Shown one piece after another: positions 1-11,732 of a DNA stretch of 64,000 bases. A program made the position numbers and the translations under genes. The notes beneath the pieces are model-generated. The model ran no database searches. It saw only the letters and a program-made list of their open reading frames with translations, and had not been told where the DNA came from. Each line of letters opens with the position of its first letter. Within the stretch, counting starts at the first letter, position 1. Origin of the DNA: Haematococcus lacustris (taxonomy: Eukaryota > Chlorophyta > Chlorophyceae > Chlamydomonadales > Haematococcaceae); the NCBI GenBank assembly GCA_030144725.1, contig JASKMD010000006.1, forward strand, positions 10,178,806-10,242,805, given 5' to 3'.

Positions 1-741
1 AGGGTCAGGGTCAGGGTCAGGGTCAGGGTCAGGGTCAGGGTCAGGGTCAGGGTCAGGGTCAGGGTCAGGGTCAGGGTCAGGGTCAGGGTCAGGGTCAGGG
101 TCAGGGTCAGGGTCAGGGTCAGGGTCAGGGTCAGGGTCAGGGTCAGGGTCAGGGTCAGGGTCAGGGTCAGGGTCAGGGTCAGGGTCAGGGTCAGGGTCAG
201 GGTCAGGGTCAGGGTCAGGGTCAGGGTCAGGGTCAGGGTCAGGGTCAGGGTCAGGGTCAGGGTCAGGGTCAGGGTCAGGGTCAGGGTCAGGGTCAGGGTC
301 AGGGTCAGGGTCAGGGTCAGGGTCAGGGTCAGGGTCAGGGTCAGGGTCAGGGTCAGGGTCAGGGTCAGGGTCAGGGTCAGGGTCAGGGTCAGGGTCAGGG
401 TCAGGGTCAGGGTCAGGGTCAGGGTCAGGGTCAGGGTCAGGGTCAGGGTCAGGGTCAGGGTCAGGGTCAGGGTCAGGGTCAGGGTCAGGGTCAGGGTCAG
501 GGTCAGGGTCAGGGTCAGGGTCAGGGTCAGGGTCAGGGTCAGGGTCAGGGTCAGGGTCAGGGTCAGGGTCAGGGTCAGGGTCAGGGTCAGGGTCAGGGTC
601 AGGGTCAGGGTCAGGGTCAGGGTCAGGGTCAGGGTCAGGGTCAGGGTCAGGGTCAGGGTCAGGGTCAGGGTCAGGGTCAGGGTCAGGGTCAGGGTCAGGG
701 TCAGGGTCAGGGTCAGGGTCAGGGTCAGGGTCAGGGTCAGG
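1..741. repeat. Uniform (TCAGGG)n tract
   Basis: About 123 head-to-tail copies of TCAGGG (written AGGGTC on the plus strand) with no visible variant. At 742 it changes abruptly to TTAGGG. It differs by one base from the TTAGGG unit used elsewhere in the window. The G-rich strand runs into the window, which is the wrong direction for a left chromosome end, so this is an interstitial or scaffold-edge tract rather than a terminus as drawn. Confidence 0.95.
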
Positions 742-954
742 GTTAGGGTTACTACCATTGTGTTAGGGGTGGGGTCAGGGGGTCGCCTAAGGAACCTTCT
801 GGAACATAAAACGGAACGTGCGGTCGGTCATTTCGAACGAGCGATAGTGCGTTCGATAGACCGTGCGAAGGAGGGTTAGGGTTAGGGTTAGGGTTAGGGT
901 TAGGGTTAGGGTTAAGGGTTAGGGTTAGGGTCAGGGTTAGGGTTAGGGTTACTA
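742..954 (+). repeat. TTAGGG tracts with a subtelomeric fragment between
   Basis: Two short TTAGGG tracts (742-756 and about 871-954, the latter with a few variant units) enclose about 115 bases. That insert is a copy of the end of the S block: it contains the words TCGCCTAAGGAAC, TCATTTCGAACGAGCG and GCGTTCGATAG, all found again right after 954. The same small module recurs in reverse at 11733-11963. Confidence 0.85.
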
Positions 955-2404
955 CCATTGTGTTACGGGTGGGGTCAAGGGGTCGCCTAAGGAACTCGCG
1001 GGACATAGAACGTCACGTACGGTCGGTCATTTCGAGCGAGCGATAGTGCGTTCGATAGCCTACACGCCCAAGGCCCGTGTCTGATAGGTTTGAACCCCGG
1101 GTGTCATTGGACTTTTGCGAGAAAACGTCGAAAAAGGGGTCGCCTAAGGAATGTGTTTTTTCAGAGTTAGACCTCGCGAATAGGGGCGCTGGACCGAACG
1201 CTCCAAAATAGAGGGGCGATTTATCGGTTATCAAAAGTTGACCCTCGACCCTAACCTCGACCCTAACCCTAACCTTACCCTAACCGGGGTTAATCTCCGC
1301 AACCGCTTGGTCATTTCGAGCAAGAGTAGGTGCGTTGGATGGGGCTTGCGAAGGACTTGGAGAGAGCGTGGTTGACACGTCGGGTCTCATTCGACTTTTT
1401 TGAGGAAACCGCGAAAAACAAGTTTCTCTAAGGAATCGTGTAGTTTAACCGTGCGAACACGCGCGCTAGAACAAGCGCGACAACAAGAGGGGGCGTACTG
1501 AAAATGAAAGTCAGAAACCAAGTGGTCGACATGTTAGGGTCTTGCGAGTCTTCCGAGAAAATCGCGATAATTTTGACTAAGCAATCGTAGAGTTACACCG
1601 TGCCAATACGCTCGTAAGAACAAGCGCGACAACATGAGGGAGCGTATTGAAAATAAAAAACAGAAATGAAGGGGTCGACATGTGAGGGTCTAACTTGCAC
1701 CTTACTTGAACTGTTGGACTAAGCTGAACCTCACATGAATGCAAGGGCTATGTGGAAGGCCTACTTCGTAAGCTAGGCTTGGCAAGTTAGGAGTAGAATT
1801 GGATTTCGTGCAAGCATGAAGTGACATGGGAATAATTGGGTTGGACAATTGTTGTTGACAACCGGTTAAAGAACGAGTCCAACTCGAGTTGGCGCACACA
1901 ACAACTACGAGCGGGACGCTCGACAATACTCGCGACTAAACATCGATGCCTTGTGCACTCGCGCAACTTAGAGCGACCCTTACGCCATGCTCATGAGAGG
2001 TGCGAGCCTCGCGTTGCATTTTAGTTGCTCGGAATGCCTAATATCTGTCCTTGGAAGGCACAATGCCTGCCTCGAATAGCACGCATAGGAAGGTTTACAT
2101 AGGGCTCGCCTCAGCAAACGGCTCTATCCCACGTTGAAGACATAGTCGTAATTCGTTGCCCCTACACGCAGGATTTCTGACCACGCGAGCCAAGTAGGTA
2201 ACGACGAAGCTCAAGGACAGCAGGAAGGCAAGCGTGGAGCTCAGCTAAGCGCGGGGTGGGGCAGCATGGTGAGTCGATTAGGTTGCCACGCATGTTTATG
2301 TGGTGACGAAAGGCCGTAACTATGTTGTTGTGTGCTTGTGCCTTCAGGCCTCTAACCACAACACTCACAAAAGACACAACAGGTGAGACAGCCTCTTGGC
2401 CAGC
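955..2404 (+). repeat. Subtelomeric block S, left arm
   Basis: Mixed-composition block joined to telomeric repeats at its left end. It is repeated in reverse complement at 7747-9215 with few differences, and in part at 10715-11599, 11733-11963, 14879-15611 and 21071-21804. It contains degenerate internal repeats around the phrase for GCGCTTGTTCTAACG and several interspersed CCTAA words. Short open frames exist on both strands, but none is kept open in all copies, so I treat it as non-coding. Confidence 0.85.
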
Positions 2405-3192
2405 CTTTAGGTTAGGCCGGCCTTGTACGCCAACCGCAACACCTTGTACACCAATTGCAACACCGTGTATGCCACTTGCACCACCTTGCACACCAATTGC
2501 AACATTGTGTACACCAATTGCCACACCGTGTATGCCACTTGCAACACCTTGCACACCAATTGCAACACCGTGTACACCAATTGCCACACATTGTACACCA
2601 ATTGCAACACATTGTACACCAATTGCAACACGAACTGCAACACCTTGTACACCAATTGCAACACCAACCGCAACACCTTGTATACCAGTTGCAACACCTT
2701 GCATGCCAATTGCAACACCAACCGCAACACCTTGTATACCAATTGCAACACCTTGTACGCCAATTGCAACACCAACCGCAACACCTTGTACGCCAATTGC
2801 AACACCAACCGCAACACCTTGTATACCAATTGCAACACCAACCGCAACACCTTGTACACCAATTGCAACACCTTGTATGCCAATTGCAACACCAACTGCA
2901 ACACCTTGTACACCAACTGCAACACCTTGTACACCAACTGCAACACCTTGTATGCCAATTGCAACACCAACTGCAACACCTTGTACGCCAATTGCAACAC
3001 CAACCGCAACACCTTGTACGCCAATTGCAACACCAACCGCAACACCTTGTACACCAACTGCAACACCAACCGCAACACCTTGTACACCAATTGCAACACC
3101 TTGTATGCCAATTGCAACACCAACTGCAACACCTTGTACACCAACTGCAACACCTTGTATGCCAATTGCAACACCAACTGCAACACCTTGAA
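2405..3192 (+). repeat. 12/21-bp minisatellite (CAATTGCAACACC type)
   Basis: Mixture of 21-base units (ACCTTGTACACCAATTGCAAC) shortened to about 12-base forms (ACCAACCGCAAC). All unit lengths are multiples of three, which keeps several frames open on both strands without implying a protein. The mirrored array at 6946-7746 has a different number and order of units. Confidence 0.9.
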
Positions 3193-3204
3193 CTCGTGTC
3201 AGCA

Positions 3205-3575
3205 GTCGTGGTCATGGTCATGGTCATGGTCATGGTCATGGTCATGGTCATGGTCATGATCATGGTCATGGTCATGGTCATGGTCATGGTCATGGTCATG
3301 GTCATGGTCATGGTCATGGTCATGGTCATGGTCATGGTCATGGTCGTGGTCATGGTCATGGTCATGGTCATGGTCATGGTCATGGTCATGGTCGTGGTCG
3401 TGGTCATGGTCGTGGTCGTGGTCATGGTCATGGTCATGGTCGTGGTCATGGTCGTGGTCATGGTCATGGTCATGGTCATGGTCATGGTCATGGTCATGGT
3501 CATGGTCATGGTCATGGTCGTGGTCGTGGTCGTGGTCATGGTCGTGGTTATGGTCATGGTCATGGTCATGGTCGT
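3205..3575 (+). repeat. (GGTCAT)n hexamer array with CGTGGT variants
   Basis: About 62 hexamers, mostly GGTCAT with scattered GGTCGT variants. The mirrored array lies at 6551-6930. The distribution of variants differs between the arms, so the two arms are not one sequence counted twice. Confidence 0.95.
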
Positions 3576-3578
3576 GTT

Positions 3579-4427
3579 CAAGCCTCGTACCTGGTCAGGC
3601 ACGACTGTAGCTCGGTCGTTAAGCCAAGCCTCGTACCTGGTCAGGCACGACTGTGGCTCGGTCGTTAGGCCAAGCCTCGTACCTGGTCAGGCACGACTGT
3701 GGCTCGGTCGTTAGGCCAAGCCTCGTACCTGGTCAGGCACGACTGTGGCTCGGTCGTTAGGCCAAGCCTCGTACCTGGTCAGGCACGACTGTGGCTCGGT
3801 CATTAGGCCAAGCCTTGTACCAGGGCAGGCACGTCTCCTGTGGCTCGGTCGTTAGGCCAAGCCTCGTACCTGGTCACGCACGTCTGTGGTTCGGTCATTA
3901 GGCTAAGCCTCGTACCTGGTCAGGCACGACTGTGGCTCGGTCGTTAGGCCAAGCCTCGTACCTGGTCAGGCACGACTGTGGCTCGGTCGTTAGGCCAAGC
4001 CTCGTACCTGGTCAGGCACGACTGTGGCTCGGTCGTTAGGCCAAGCCTCGTACCTGGTCAGGCACGACTGTGGCTCGGTCATTAGGCCAAGCCTCGTACC
4101 TGGTCAGGCACGTCTCCTGTGGCTCGGTCATTAGGCCAAGCCTCGTACCTGGTCAGGCACGACTGTGGCTCGGTCGTTAGGCCAAGTCTCGTACCTGGTC
4201 AGGCACGACTGTGGCTCGGTCGTTAGGCCAAGCCTCGTACCTGGTCAGGCACGATTGTGGCTCGGTCATCAAGCCAAGCCTCGTACCTGGTCAGGCACGA
4301 CCGTGGCTCGGTCATTAGGCCAAGCCTCGTACCTGGTCAGGCACGACCGTGGCTCTGTCATTAGGCCAAGCCTCGTACCTGGTCAGGCACGACTGTGGCT
4401 CGGTCATTAGGCCAAGCCTCGTACCTG
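3579..4427 (+). repeat. 46-bp tandem array, left arm
   Basis: About 18 units of 46 bases containing CTGGTCAGGCACGACTGTGG and CTCGGTCGTTAGGCC. Variants include CATTAGG and a longer CACGTCTCCTGTGG form. The reverse-complement array lies at 5699-6548. The core GTCAGGCACG also appears in the subterminal repeats of the KDZ-like elements at 22383-23342 and 32373-33990. Confidence 0.95.
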
Positions 4428-4770
4428 GAGGAACCCGCACGAGGAACCCGCACGAGGACCCGCACGAGGAATCCGCACGAGGAATTCGCACAAGGTTCCC
4501 AGCACCAGGTACCCAACACCAGGTACCTCGCACGAAGTACCCCGCACGAAGTACCCCGAACGAGGAACCCGCACGAGGAACCCGCACGAGGAACCCGCAC
4601 GAGAAACCTGCACGAGGAACCCGCACGAGGAACCCGCACGAGGAATCCGCACAAAGAACCCGCACGAAGTACCTGCACGATAGACTCCGCACGAAGTACC
4701 CGCACGAGGTACCCCGCACGAGGTACCTTGCACGAAGAACACCGCACGAAGAGCCCAGCACGAAGTACCC
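4428..4770 (+). repeat. 13-bp tandem array (CGCACGAGGAACC)
   Basis: About 26 units of roughly 13 bases (CGCACGAGGAACC and CGCACGAAGTACC). It occurs in reverse orientation at 5622-5698, 9519-9787 and 12301-12530, each time between a larger tandem array and the U block or gap. Confidence 0.9.
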
Positions 4771-4937
4771 TACATGTACGTTACGATCGCGTGGCCACCC
4801 TGCGAGCAAACAAGGGGCGCAAACGAACGGTCAAGCGGCCAAGCGGGCGACGCGGTCAGGCGGGCGAGGCGTGCGCATGCATCATCCCAACCCCCCTTGA
4901 CAAAGGATGTAGCACTAAGGTGGGTGTAGTCACACAC
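4771..4937 (+). repeat. Unique subtelomeric block U, copy 1
   Basis: A 167-base module between the 13-bp array and TTAGGG repeats, beginning near TACATGTACG and ending TCACACACGGG at the telomere junction. Reverse-complement copies lie at 9349-9518 and 12139-12300, again against telomeric repeats. No gene is seen. Confidence 0.85.
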
Positions 4938-5121
4938 GGGTTAGGGTTAGGGTTAGGGTTAGGGTTAGGGTTAGGGGTTAGGGTTAGGGTTAGGGTTAGG
5001 GTTAGGGTTAGGGTTAGGGTTAGGGTTAGGGTTAGGGTTAGGGTTAGGGTTAGGGTTAGGGTTAGGGTTAGGGTTAGGGTTAGGGTTAGGGTTAGGGTTA
5101 GGGTTAGGGTTAGGGTTAGGG
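4938..5121 (+). repeat. TTAGGG array in chromosome-end orientation
   Basis: About 30 TTAGGG units (one GTTAGGGG slip) reading 5'-TTAGGG-3' away from the subtelomeric DNA to their left, the orientation of a right-hand chromosome end. The array runs directly into the N gap. Confidence 0.95.
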
Positions 5122-5621
5122 NNNNNNNNNNNNNNNNNNNNNNNNNNNNNNNNNNNNNNNNNNNNNNNNNNNNNNNNNNNNNNNNNNNNNNNNNNNNNNN
5201 NNNNNNNNNNNNNNNNNNNNNNNNNNNNNNNNNNNNNNNNNNNNNNNNNNNNNNNNNNNNNNNNNNNNNNNNNNNNNNNNNNNNNNNNNNNNNNNNNNNN
5301 NNNNNNNNNNNNNNNNNNNNNNNNNNNNNNNNNNNNNNNNNNNNNNNNNNNNNNNNNNNNNNNNNNNNNNNNNNNNNNNNNNNNNNNNNNNNNNNNNNNN
5401 NNNNNNNNNNNNNNNNNNNNNNNNNNNNNNNNNNNNNNNNNNNNNNNNNNNNNNNNNNNNNNNNNNNNNNNNNNNNNNNNNNNNNNNNNNNNNNNNNNNN
5501 NNNNNNNNNNNNNNNNNNNNNNNNNNNNNNNNNNNNNNNNNNNNNNNNNNNNNNNNNNNNNNNNNNNNNNNNNNNNNNNNNNNNNNNNNNNNNNNNNNNN
5601 NNNNNNNNNNNNNNNNNNNNN
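5122..5621. other. Assembly gap of exactly 500 N
   Basis: Exactly 500 unknown bases, so probably a placeholder length. The flanks are reverse complements of one another, which means the gap covers the centre of an inverted duplication. Confidence 0.99.
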
Positions 5622-8600
5622 CTGGGTACCTTGTGCGAATTCCTCGTGCGGATTCCTCGTGCGGGTCCTCGTGCGGGTTCCTCGTGCGGGTTCCTCCAGG
5701 TACGAGGCTTGGCCTAATGACCGAGCCACAGTCGTGCCTGACCAGGTACGAGGCTTGGCCTAATGACAGAGCCACGGTCGTGCCTGACCAGGTACGAGGC
5801 TTGGCCTAATGACCGAGCCACGGTCGTGCCTGACCAGGTACGAGGCTTGGCTTGATGACCGAGCCACAATCGTGCCTGACCAGGTACGAGGCTTGGCTTA
5901 ACGACCGAGCCACAGTCGTGCCTGACCAGGTACGAGACTTGGCCTAACGACCGAGCCACAGTCGTGCCTGACCAGGTACGAGGCTTGGCCTAACGACCGA
6001 GCCACAGTCGTGCCTGACCAGGTACGAGGCTTGGCCTAATGACCGAGCCACAGGAGACGTGCCTGACCAGGTACGAGGCTTGGCCTAATGACCGAGCCAC
6101 AGAAGTGCCTGACCAGGTACGAGGCTTGGCCTAACGACCGAGCCACAGTCGTGCCTGACCAGGTACGAGGCTTGGCCTAACGACCGAGCCACAGTCGTGC
6201 CTGACCAGGTACGAGGCTTGGCTTAACGACCGAGCCACAGTCGTGCCTGACCAGGTACGAGGCCTTGGCCTAACGACCGAGCCACAGTCGTGCCTGACCA
6301 GGTACGAGGCTTGGCCTAACGACCGAGCCACAGGAGACGTGCCTGCCCTGGTACGAGGCTTGGCCTAACGACCGAGCCACAGGAGACGTGCCTGACCAGG
6401 TACGAGGCTTGGCCTAATGACCGAGCCACGGTCGTGCCTGACCAGGTACGAGGCTTGGCCTAACGACCGAGCCACAGTCGTGCCTGACCAGGTACGAGGC
6501 TTGGCTTAACGACCGAGCTACAGTCGTGCCGGACCAGGTACGAGGCTTGAACACGACCATGACCATGACCATGACCATGACCATAACCACGACCATGACC
6601 ACGACCACGACCACGACCATGACCATGACCATGACCATGACCATGACCATGACCATGACCATGACCATGACCATGACCACGACCACGACCATGACCATGA
6701 CCATGACCATGACCATGACCATGACCATGACCATGACCATGACCACGACCACGACCATGACCATGACCATGACCATGACCATGACCATGACCATGACCAC
6801 GACCATGACCATGACCATGACCATGACCATGACCATGACCATGATCATGACCATGACCATGACCATGACCATGACCATGACCATGACCACGACCATGACC
6901 ATGACCATGACCATGACCATGACCACGACTGCTGACACGAGTTCAAGGTGTTGCAGTTGGTGTTGCAATTGGCATACAAGGTGTTGCAGTTGGTGTACAA
7001 GGTGTTGCAGTTGGTGTTGCAATTGGCATACAAGGTGTTGCAGTTGGTGTACAAGGTGTTGCAGTTGGTGTTGCAATTGGCATACAAGGTGTTGCAATTG
7101 GTGTACAAGGTGTTGCGGTTGGTGTTGCAATTGGCGTACAAGGTGTTGCGATTCGTGTTGCATTTGGCATACAAGGTGTTGCAATTGGTATACAAGGTGT
7201 TGCGGTTGGTGTTGCAATTGGTATACAAGGTGTTGCAGTTGGTGTACAAGGTGTTGCGGTTGGTGTTGCAATTGGTGTACGAGGTGTTGCCGTTGGTGTT
7301 GCAATTGGTATACAAGGTGTTGCGGTTGGTGTTGCAATTGGTATACAAGGTGTTGCGGTTGGTGTTGCAATTGGCGTACAAGGTGTTGCGGTTGGTGTTG
7401 CAATTGGCGTACAAGGTGTTGCAATTGGTATACAAGGTGTTGCGGTTGGTGTTGCAATTGGCATACAAGGTGTTGCAACTGGTATACAAGGTGTTGCGGT
7501 TGGTGTTGCAATTGGTGTACAAGGTGTTGCAGTTCGTGTTGCAATTGGTGTACAATGTGTTGCAATTGGTGTACAATGTGTGGCAATTGGTGTACACGGT
7601 GTTGCAATTGGTGTGCAAGGTGTTGCAAGTGGCATACACGGTGTGGCAATTGGTGTACACGGTGTTGCAATTGGTGTGCAAGGTGGTGCAAGTGGCATAC
7701 ACGGTGTTGCAATTGGTGTACAAGGTGTTGCGGTTGGCGTACAAGGCCGGCCTAACCTAAAGGCTGGCCAAGAGGCTGTCTCACCTGTTGTGTCTTTTGT
7801 GAGTGTTGTGGTTAGAGGCCTGAAGGCACAAGCACACAACAACATAGTTACGGCCTTTCGTCACCACATAAACATGCGTGGCAACCTAATCGACTCACCA
7901 TGCTGCCCCACCCCGCGCTTAGCTGAGCTCCACGCTTGCCTTCCTGCTGTCCTTGAGCTTCGTCGTTACCTACTTGGCTCGCGTGGTCAGAAATCCTGCG
8001 TGTAGGGGCAACGAATTACGACTATGTCTTCAACGTGGGATAGAGCCGTTTGCTGAGGCGAGCCCTATGTAAACCTTCCTATGCGTGCTATTCGAGGCAG
8101 GCATTGTGCCTTCCAAGGACAGATATTAGGCATTCCGAGCAACTAAAATGCAACGCGAGGCTCGCACCTCTCATGAGCATGGCGTAAGGGTCGCTCTAAG
8201 TTGCGCGAGTGCACAAGGCATCGATGTTTAGTCGCGAGTATTGTCGAGCGTCCCGCTCGTAGTTGTTGTGTGCGCCAACTCGAGTTGGACTCGTTCTTTA
8301 ACCGGTTGTCAACAACAATTGTCCAACCCAATTATTCCCATGTCACTTCATGCTTGCACGAAATCCAATTCTACTCCTAACTTGCCAAGCCTAGCTTACG
8401 AAGTAGGCCTTCCACATAGCCCTTGCATTCATGTCAGGTTCAGCTTAGTCCAACAGTTCAAGTAAGGTGCAAGTTAGACCCTTACATGTCGACCCCTTCA
8501 TTTCTGTTTTTCATTTTCAATACGCTCCCTCATGTTGTCGCGCTTGTTCTTACGAGCGTATTGGCACGGTGTAACTCTACGATTGCTTAGTCAAAATTAT

Positions 8601-9215
8601 CGCGATTTTCTCGGAAGACTCGCAAGACCCTAACATGTCGACCACTTGGTTTCTGACTTTCATTTTCAGTACGCCCCCTCTTGTTGTCGCGCTTGTTCTA
8701 GCGCGCGTGTTCGCACGGTTAAACAACACGGATCCTCCGAAAAAACTGTTTTTCGCGGTTTCCTAAAAAAAGTCGAATGAGACCCGACGTGTCAACCACG
8801 CTCTCTCCAAGTCCTTCGCAAGCCCCATCCAACGCACCTACTCTTGCTCGAAATGACCAAGCGGTTGCGGAGATTAACCCCGGTTAGGGAAGGGTTAGGG
8901 TTGGGGTCGAGGTTAGGGTCGAGGGTTAACTTTTGATAACCGATAAATCGCCCCTCTATTTTGGAGCGTTCGGTCCAGCGCTCCTATTCGCAAAGTCTAA
9001 CTCTCAAAAAACACATTCCTTAGGCGACCCCTTTTTCGAGGTTTTCTCGCGAAAGTCCAATGACACCCGGGTGTCAAACCTATCAGACACGGGCCTTGGG
9101 CGTGTAGGCTATCGAACGCACTATCGCTCGCTCGAAATGACCGACCGTACGTGACGTTCTATGTCCCGCGAGTTCCTTAGGCGACCCCTTGACCCCACCC
9201 GTAACACAATGGTAG
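5622..9215 (-). repeat. Right arm of the inverted subtelomeric duplication
   Basis: Reverse complement of 955-4500 with the same module order: 13-bp array (5622-5698), 46-bp array (5699-6548), hexamer array (6551-6930), 12/21-bp minisatellite (6946-7746) and S block (7747-9215). The S parts match almost base for base, but the tandem arrays differ in unit composition and the minisatellite is about 15 bases longer. The arms are therefore separate, slightly diverged loci or alleles. Confidence 0.93.
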
Positions 9216-9348
9216 TAACCCTAACCCTAACCCTGACCCTAACCCTAACCCTTAACCCTAACCCTAACCCTAACCCTAACCCTAACCCTAACCCTAACCC
9301 TAACCCTAACCCTAACCCTAACCCTAACCCTAACCCTAACCCTAACCC
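9216..9348 (-). repeat. Interstitial CCCTAA array
   Basis: About 22 CCCTAA units, with one CCCTGA and one CCCTTAA variant near the left edge. They lie between reversed S on the left and reversed U on the right, i.e. the U-telomere-S order read on the minus strand. Subtelomeric DNA on both sides makes it interstitial. Confidence 0.95.
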
Positions 9349-9518
9349 GTGTGTGACTAGCCCCACCTTAGTGATACATCCTTTTTTCAAGGGGAATTGG
9401 GATGATGCCTCCGTGCGCCTCGCCCGCATGACCGCGCCGCCCGTTTGGCCGCTTGACCGTTCGTTTGCACCGTGCCCCTTGTTTGCTCGCAGGGTGGCCA
9501 CGCGATCGTAACGTACAT
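9349..9518 (-). repeat. Block U, copy 2
   Basis: Reverse-complement copy of 4771-4937, beginning GTGTGTGACTAG at the telomere junction. Many substitutions separate the two copies. No coding signal. Confidence 0.85.
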
Positions 9519-9787
9519 GTAGGGTACTTCGTGCGGGGTACTTCGTGCAAGGTACCTCGTGCGGGGTACTTCGTGCGGATACTTCGTGCGGGGTACTTCG
9601 TGCGGGGTACTTCGTGCGGGTTCTTGGTGCAGGTACTTCGTGTGGGGTACCCCGTGTGGTGTACTTCGTGCGGGGTACTTCGTGTGGGGTACTTTGTGCG
9701 GGGTACTTCGTGCGGGGTTCTTCGTGCAGGTACTTCGTGTTGGGTACCTTGTGCGGATTCCTTGTGCGGGGTACCTTGTGCGGGCTA
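9519..9787 (-). repeat. 13-bp array, copy 3
   Basis: About 20 units of GGGTACTTCGTGC type, the reverse complement of the array at 4428-4770. Confidence 0.9.
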
Positions 9788-10714
9788 CCACTGTGGAGTG
9801 ACAAGGCTGGCTCGGCTCCTAGGCATACTTTGTCACTGTGAAGTGACAAAATTGGCTCGGCTCCTAGGCATATTCTGTCCCCGTGTGGTGACAAAACTGG
9901 CTCGGCTTACAACCATATTCTGTTCCCGTGCAGTGACAAAACTGGCTCGGCTTACAGCCATATTCTGTCACCGTGCAGTGACAAAACTGGCTCGGCTTAC
10001 ACGCATATTCTGTCCCCGTGCGGTGACAAAACTGGCTCGGCTTACAGCCATATTCTGTCCCCGTGCGGTGACAAAACTGGCTCGGCTTATACGCATATTC
10101 TGTCCCCGTGCGGTGACAAAACTGGCTCGGCTTACAGCCATATTCTGTCCCCGTGCGGTGACAAAACTGGCTCGGCTTACAGCCATATTCTGTCCCCGTG
10201 CGGTGACAAAACTGGCTCGGCTTACAGCCATATTCTGTCCCCGTGCAGTGACAAAACTGGCTCGGCTTACACGCATATTCTGTCCCCGTGCGGTGACAAA
10301 ACTGGCTCGGCTTACAGCCATATTCTGTCCCCGTGCGGTGACAAAACTGGCTCGGCTTACAGCCATATTCTGTCCCCGTGCGGTGACAAAACTGGCTCGG
10401 CTTACAGCCATATTCTGTCCCCGTGCGGTGACAAAACTGGCTCGGCTTACAGCCATATTCTGTCCCCGTGCGGTGACAAAACTGGCTCGGCTTACAGCCA
10501 TATTCTGTCCCCGTGCGGTGACAAAACTGGCTCGGCTTACAGCCATATTCTGTCCCCGTGCGGTGACACAACTGGCTCGGCTTACAGCCATATTCTGTCC
10601 TCCTGCGGTGACAAAACTGGCTCGGCTTACAGCCATATTCTGTCCCCGTGCGGTGACAAAACTGGCTCGGCTTACAGCCATATTCTGTCCCCGTGCGGTG
10701 ACAAAACTGGCTCG
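9788..10714. repeat. 45-bp tandem array, block 1
   Basis: About 20 units of 45 bases containing CTGTCCCCGTGCGGTGAC and AAAACTGGCTCGGCTTAC. The period is a multiple of three, so repetitive frames stay open on both strands; I do not regard them as genes. The array stops abruptly at GGCTCG|TTAGACCCGG, the same junction seen at 21070. Confidence 0.95.
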
Positions 10715-11599
10715 TTAGACCCGGACATGTCGACCCCTTCATTTCTGATTTTTATTTTCAATACGCTCCCTCATGTTGTCGCGCTTGTTCTAACGAGCGT
10801 ATTGGCACGGTGTAACTCTACGATTGCTTAGTGAAAAATATCGCGATTTTCTCGGAAGACTCGCATGACCCCAACATGTCGACCCCTTGGTTACGGGCTT
10901 TCATTTTCAGTAGGCTCCCTCATGTTGTCGCGCTTGTTCCAACGCGCGTGTTCGCACGATGAGATTCCCCGAAAATGTTTATCGCGATTTTCTCGGAAGA
11001 CTCGCGAGACCCCAACATGTCGACCACTTGGTTTCTGACTTCCATTTTCAGTACGCCCCCTCTTGTTGTTGCGCTTGTTCTAACGCGCGTGTTCGCACGG
11101 TGTAACTTCACGATTCCTTAGAGAAAGCTGTTTTTCGCGATTTCCTCAAAAAAGTCGAATGATAGCCGACGTGTCAACCACGCTCTCTCCAAGTCCTTCG
11201 CAAGCCCCATCCAACGCACCTACTCTTGCTCGAAATGACCAAGCGGTTGCGGAGATTAACCTAGGTTAGGGTGCGGTTAGGGTTAGGGTCGAGGTTAGGG
11301 TCGAGGGTTAACTTTTGATAACCGATAAATCGCCCCTCTATTTTGGGGCGTTCGGTCCAGCGCTCCTATTCGCAAAGTCTAACTCTCAAAAAACACATTC
11401 CTTAGGCGACCCCTTTTTCGACGTTTTCTCGCAAAAGTCCAATGACACCCCGGGTGTTAAACCTCAAAAAGGCCGTCTCCTTCGTGCGGTCTATCGAACG
11501 CACTATCGCTCGTACGAAATGACCGACCGCACGTTACGTTTTATGTTCCGGAAGGTTCCTTAGGCGACCCCCTGACCCCACCCCTAACACATGGCTAGT
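10715..11599 (-). repeat. Partial S block, copy 3
   Basis: Reverse-orientation S sequence, starting with imperfect tandem copies of a roughly 180-base unit (ACATGTCGACC, TCGCGCTTGTTC, GAAGACTCGC). It ends with the standard junction into CCCTAA repeats. Confidence 0.8.
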
Positions 11600-11732
11600 A
11601 ACCCTAACCCTAACCCTAACCCTAACCCTAACCCTAACCCTAACCCTAACCCTAACCCTAACCCTAACCCTAACCCTAACCCTAACCCTAACCCTAACCC
11701 TAATCCTAACCCTAACCCTAACCCTAACCCTA
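11600..11732 (-). repeat. Interstitial CCCTAA array
   Basis: About 22 CCCTAA units with one CCTAAT variant. It follows the S block and is followed by a short S-terminal fragment. Confidence 0.95.

Noticed and set aside
1..741. Left chromosome end
   Set aside because: A left terminus would read CCCTAA on the plus strand; here the G-rich strand runs inward.
955..1260. Genes in the S block (for example the frame ITDKSPLYFGAFGP)
   Set aside because: Recurs in several S copies but with changed ends and different stops; conservation reflects repeat homogenisation rather than coding.
2322..3714. Long open frames on both strands through the minisatellite and hexamer arrays
   Set aside because: All unit lengths are multiples of three, so any stop-free unit gives long frames in several phases; the products are pure repeats and differ between the two arms.
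4395..5775. Frames running through the N gap
   Set aside because: The sequence is unknown; the frames exist only because N codons are not stops.
9864..10742. Frames of 15-residue repeats in the 45-bp arrays
   Set aside because: The period is 45 bases; three or more frames on both strands are open at once. No start context, splice site or flanking coding DNA supports a protein.
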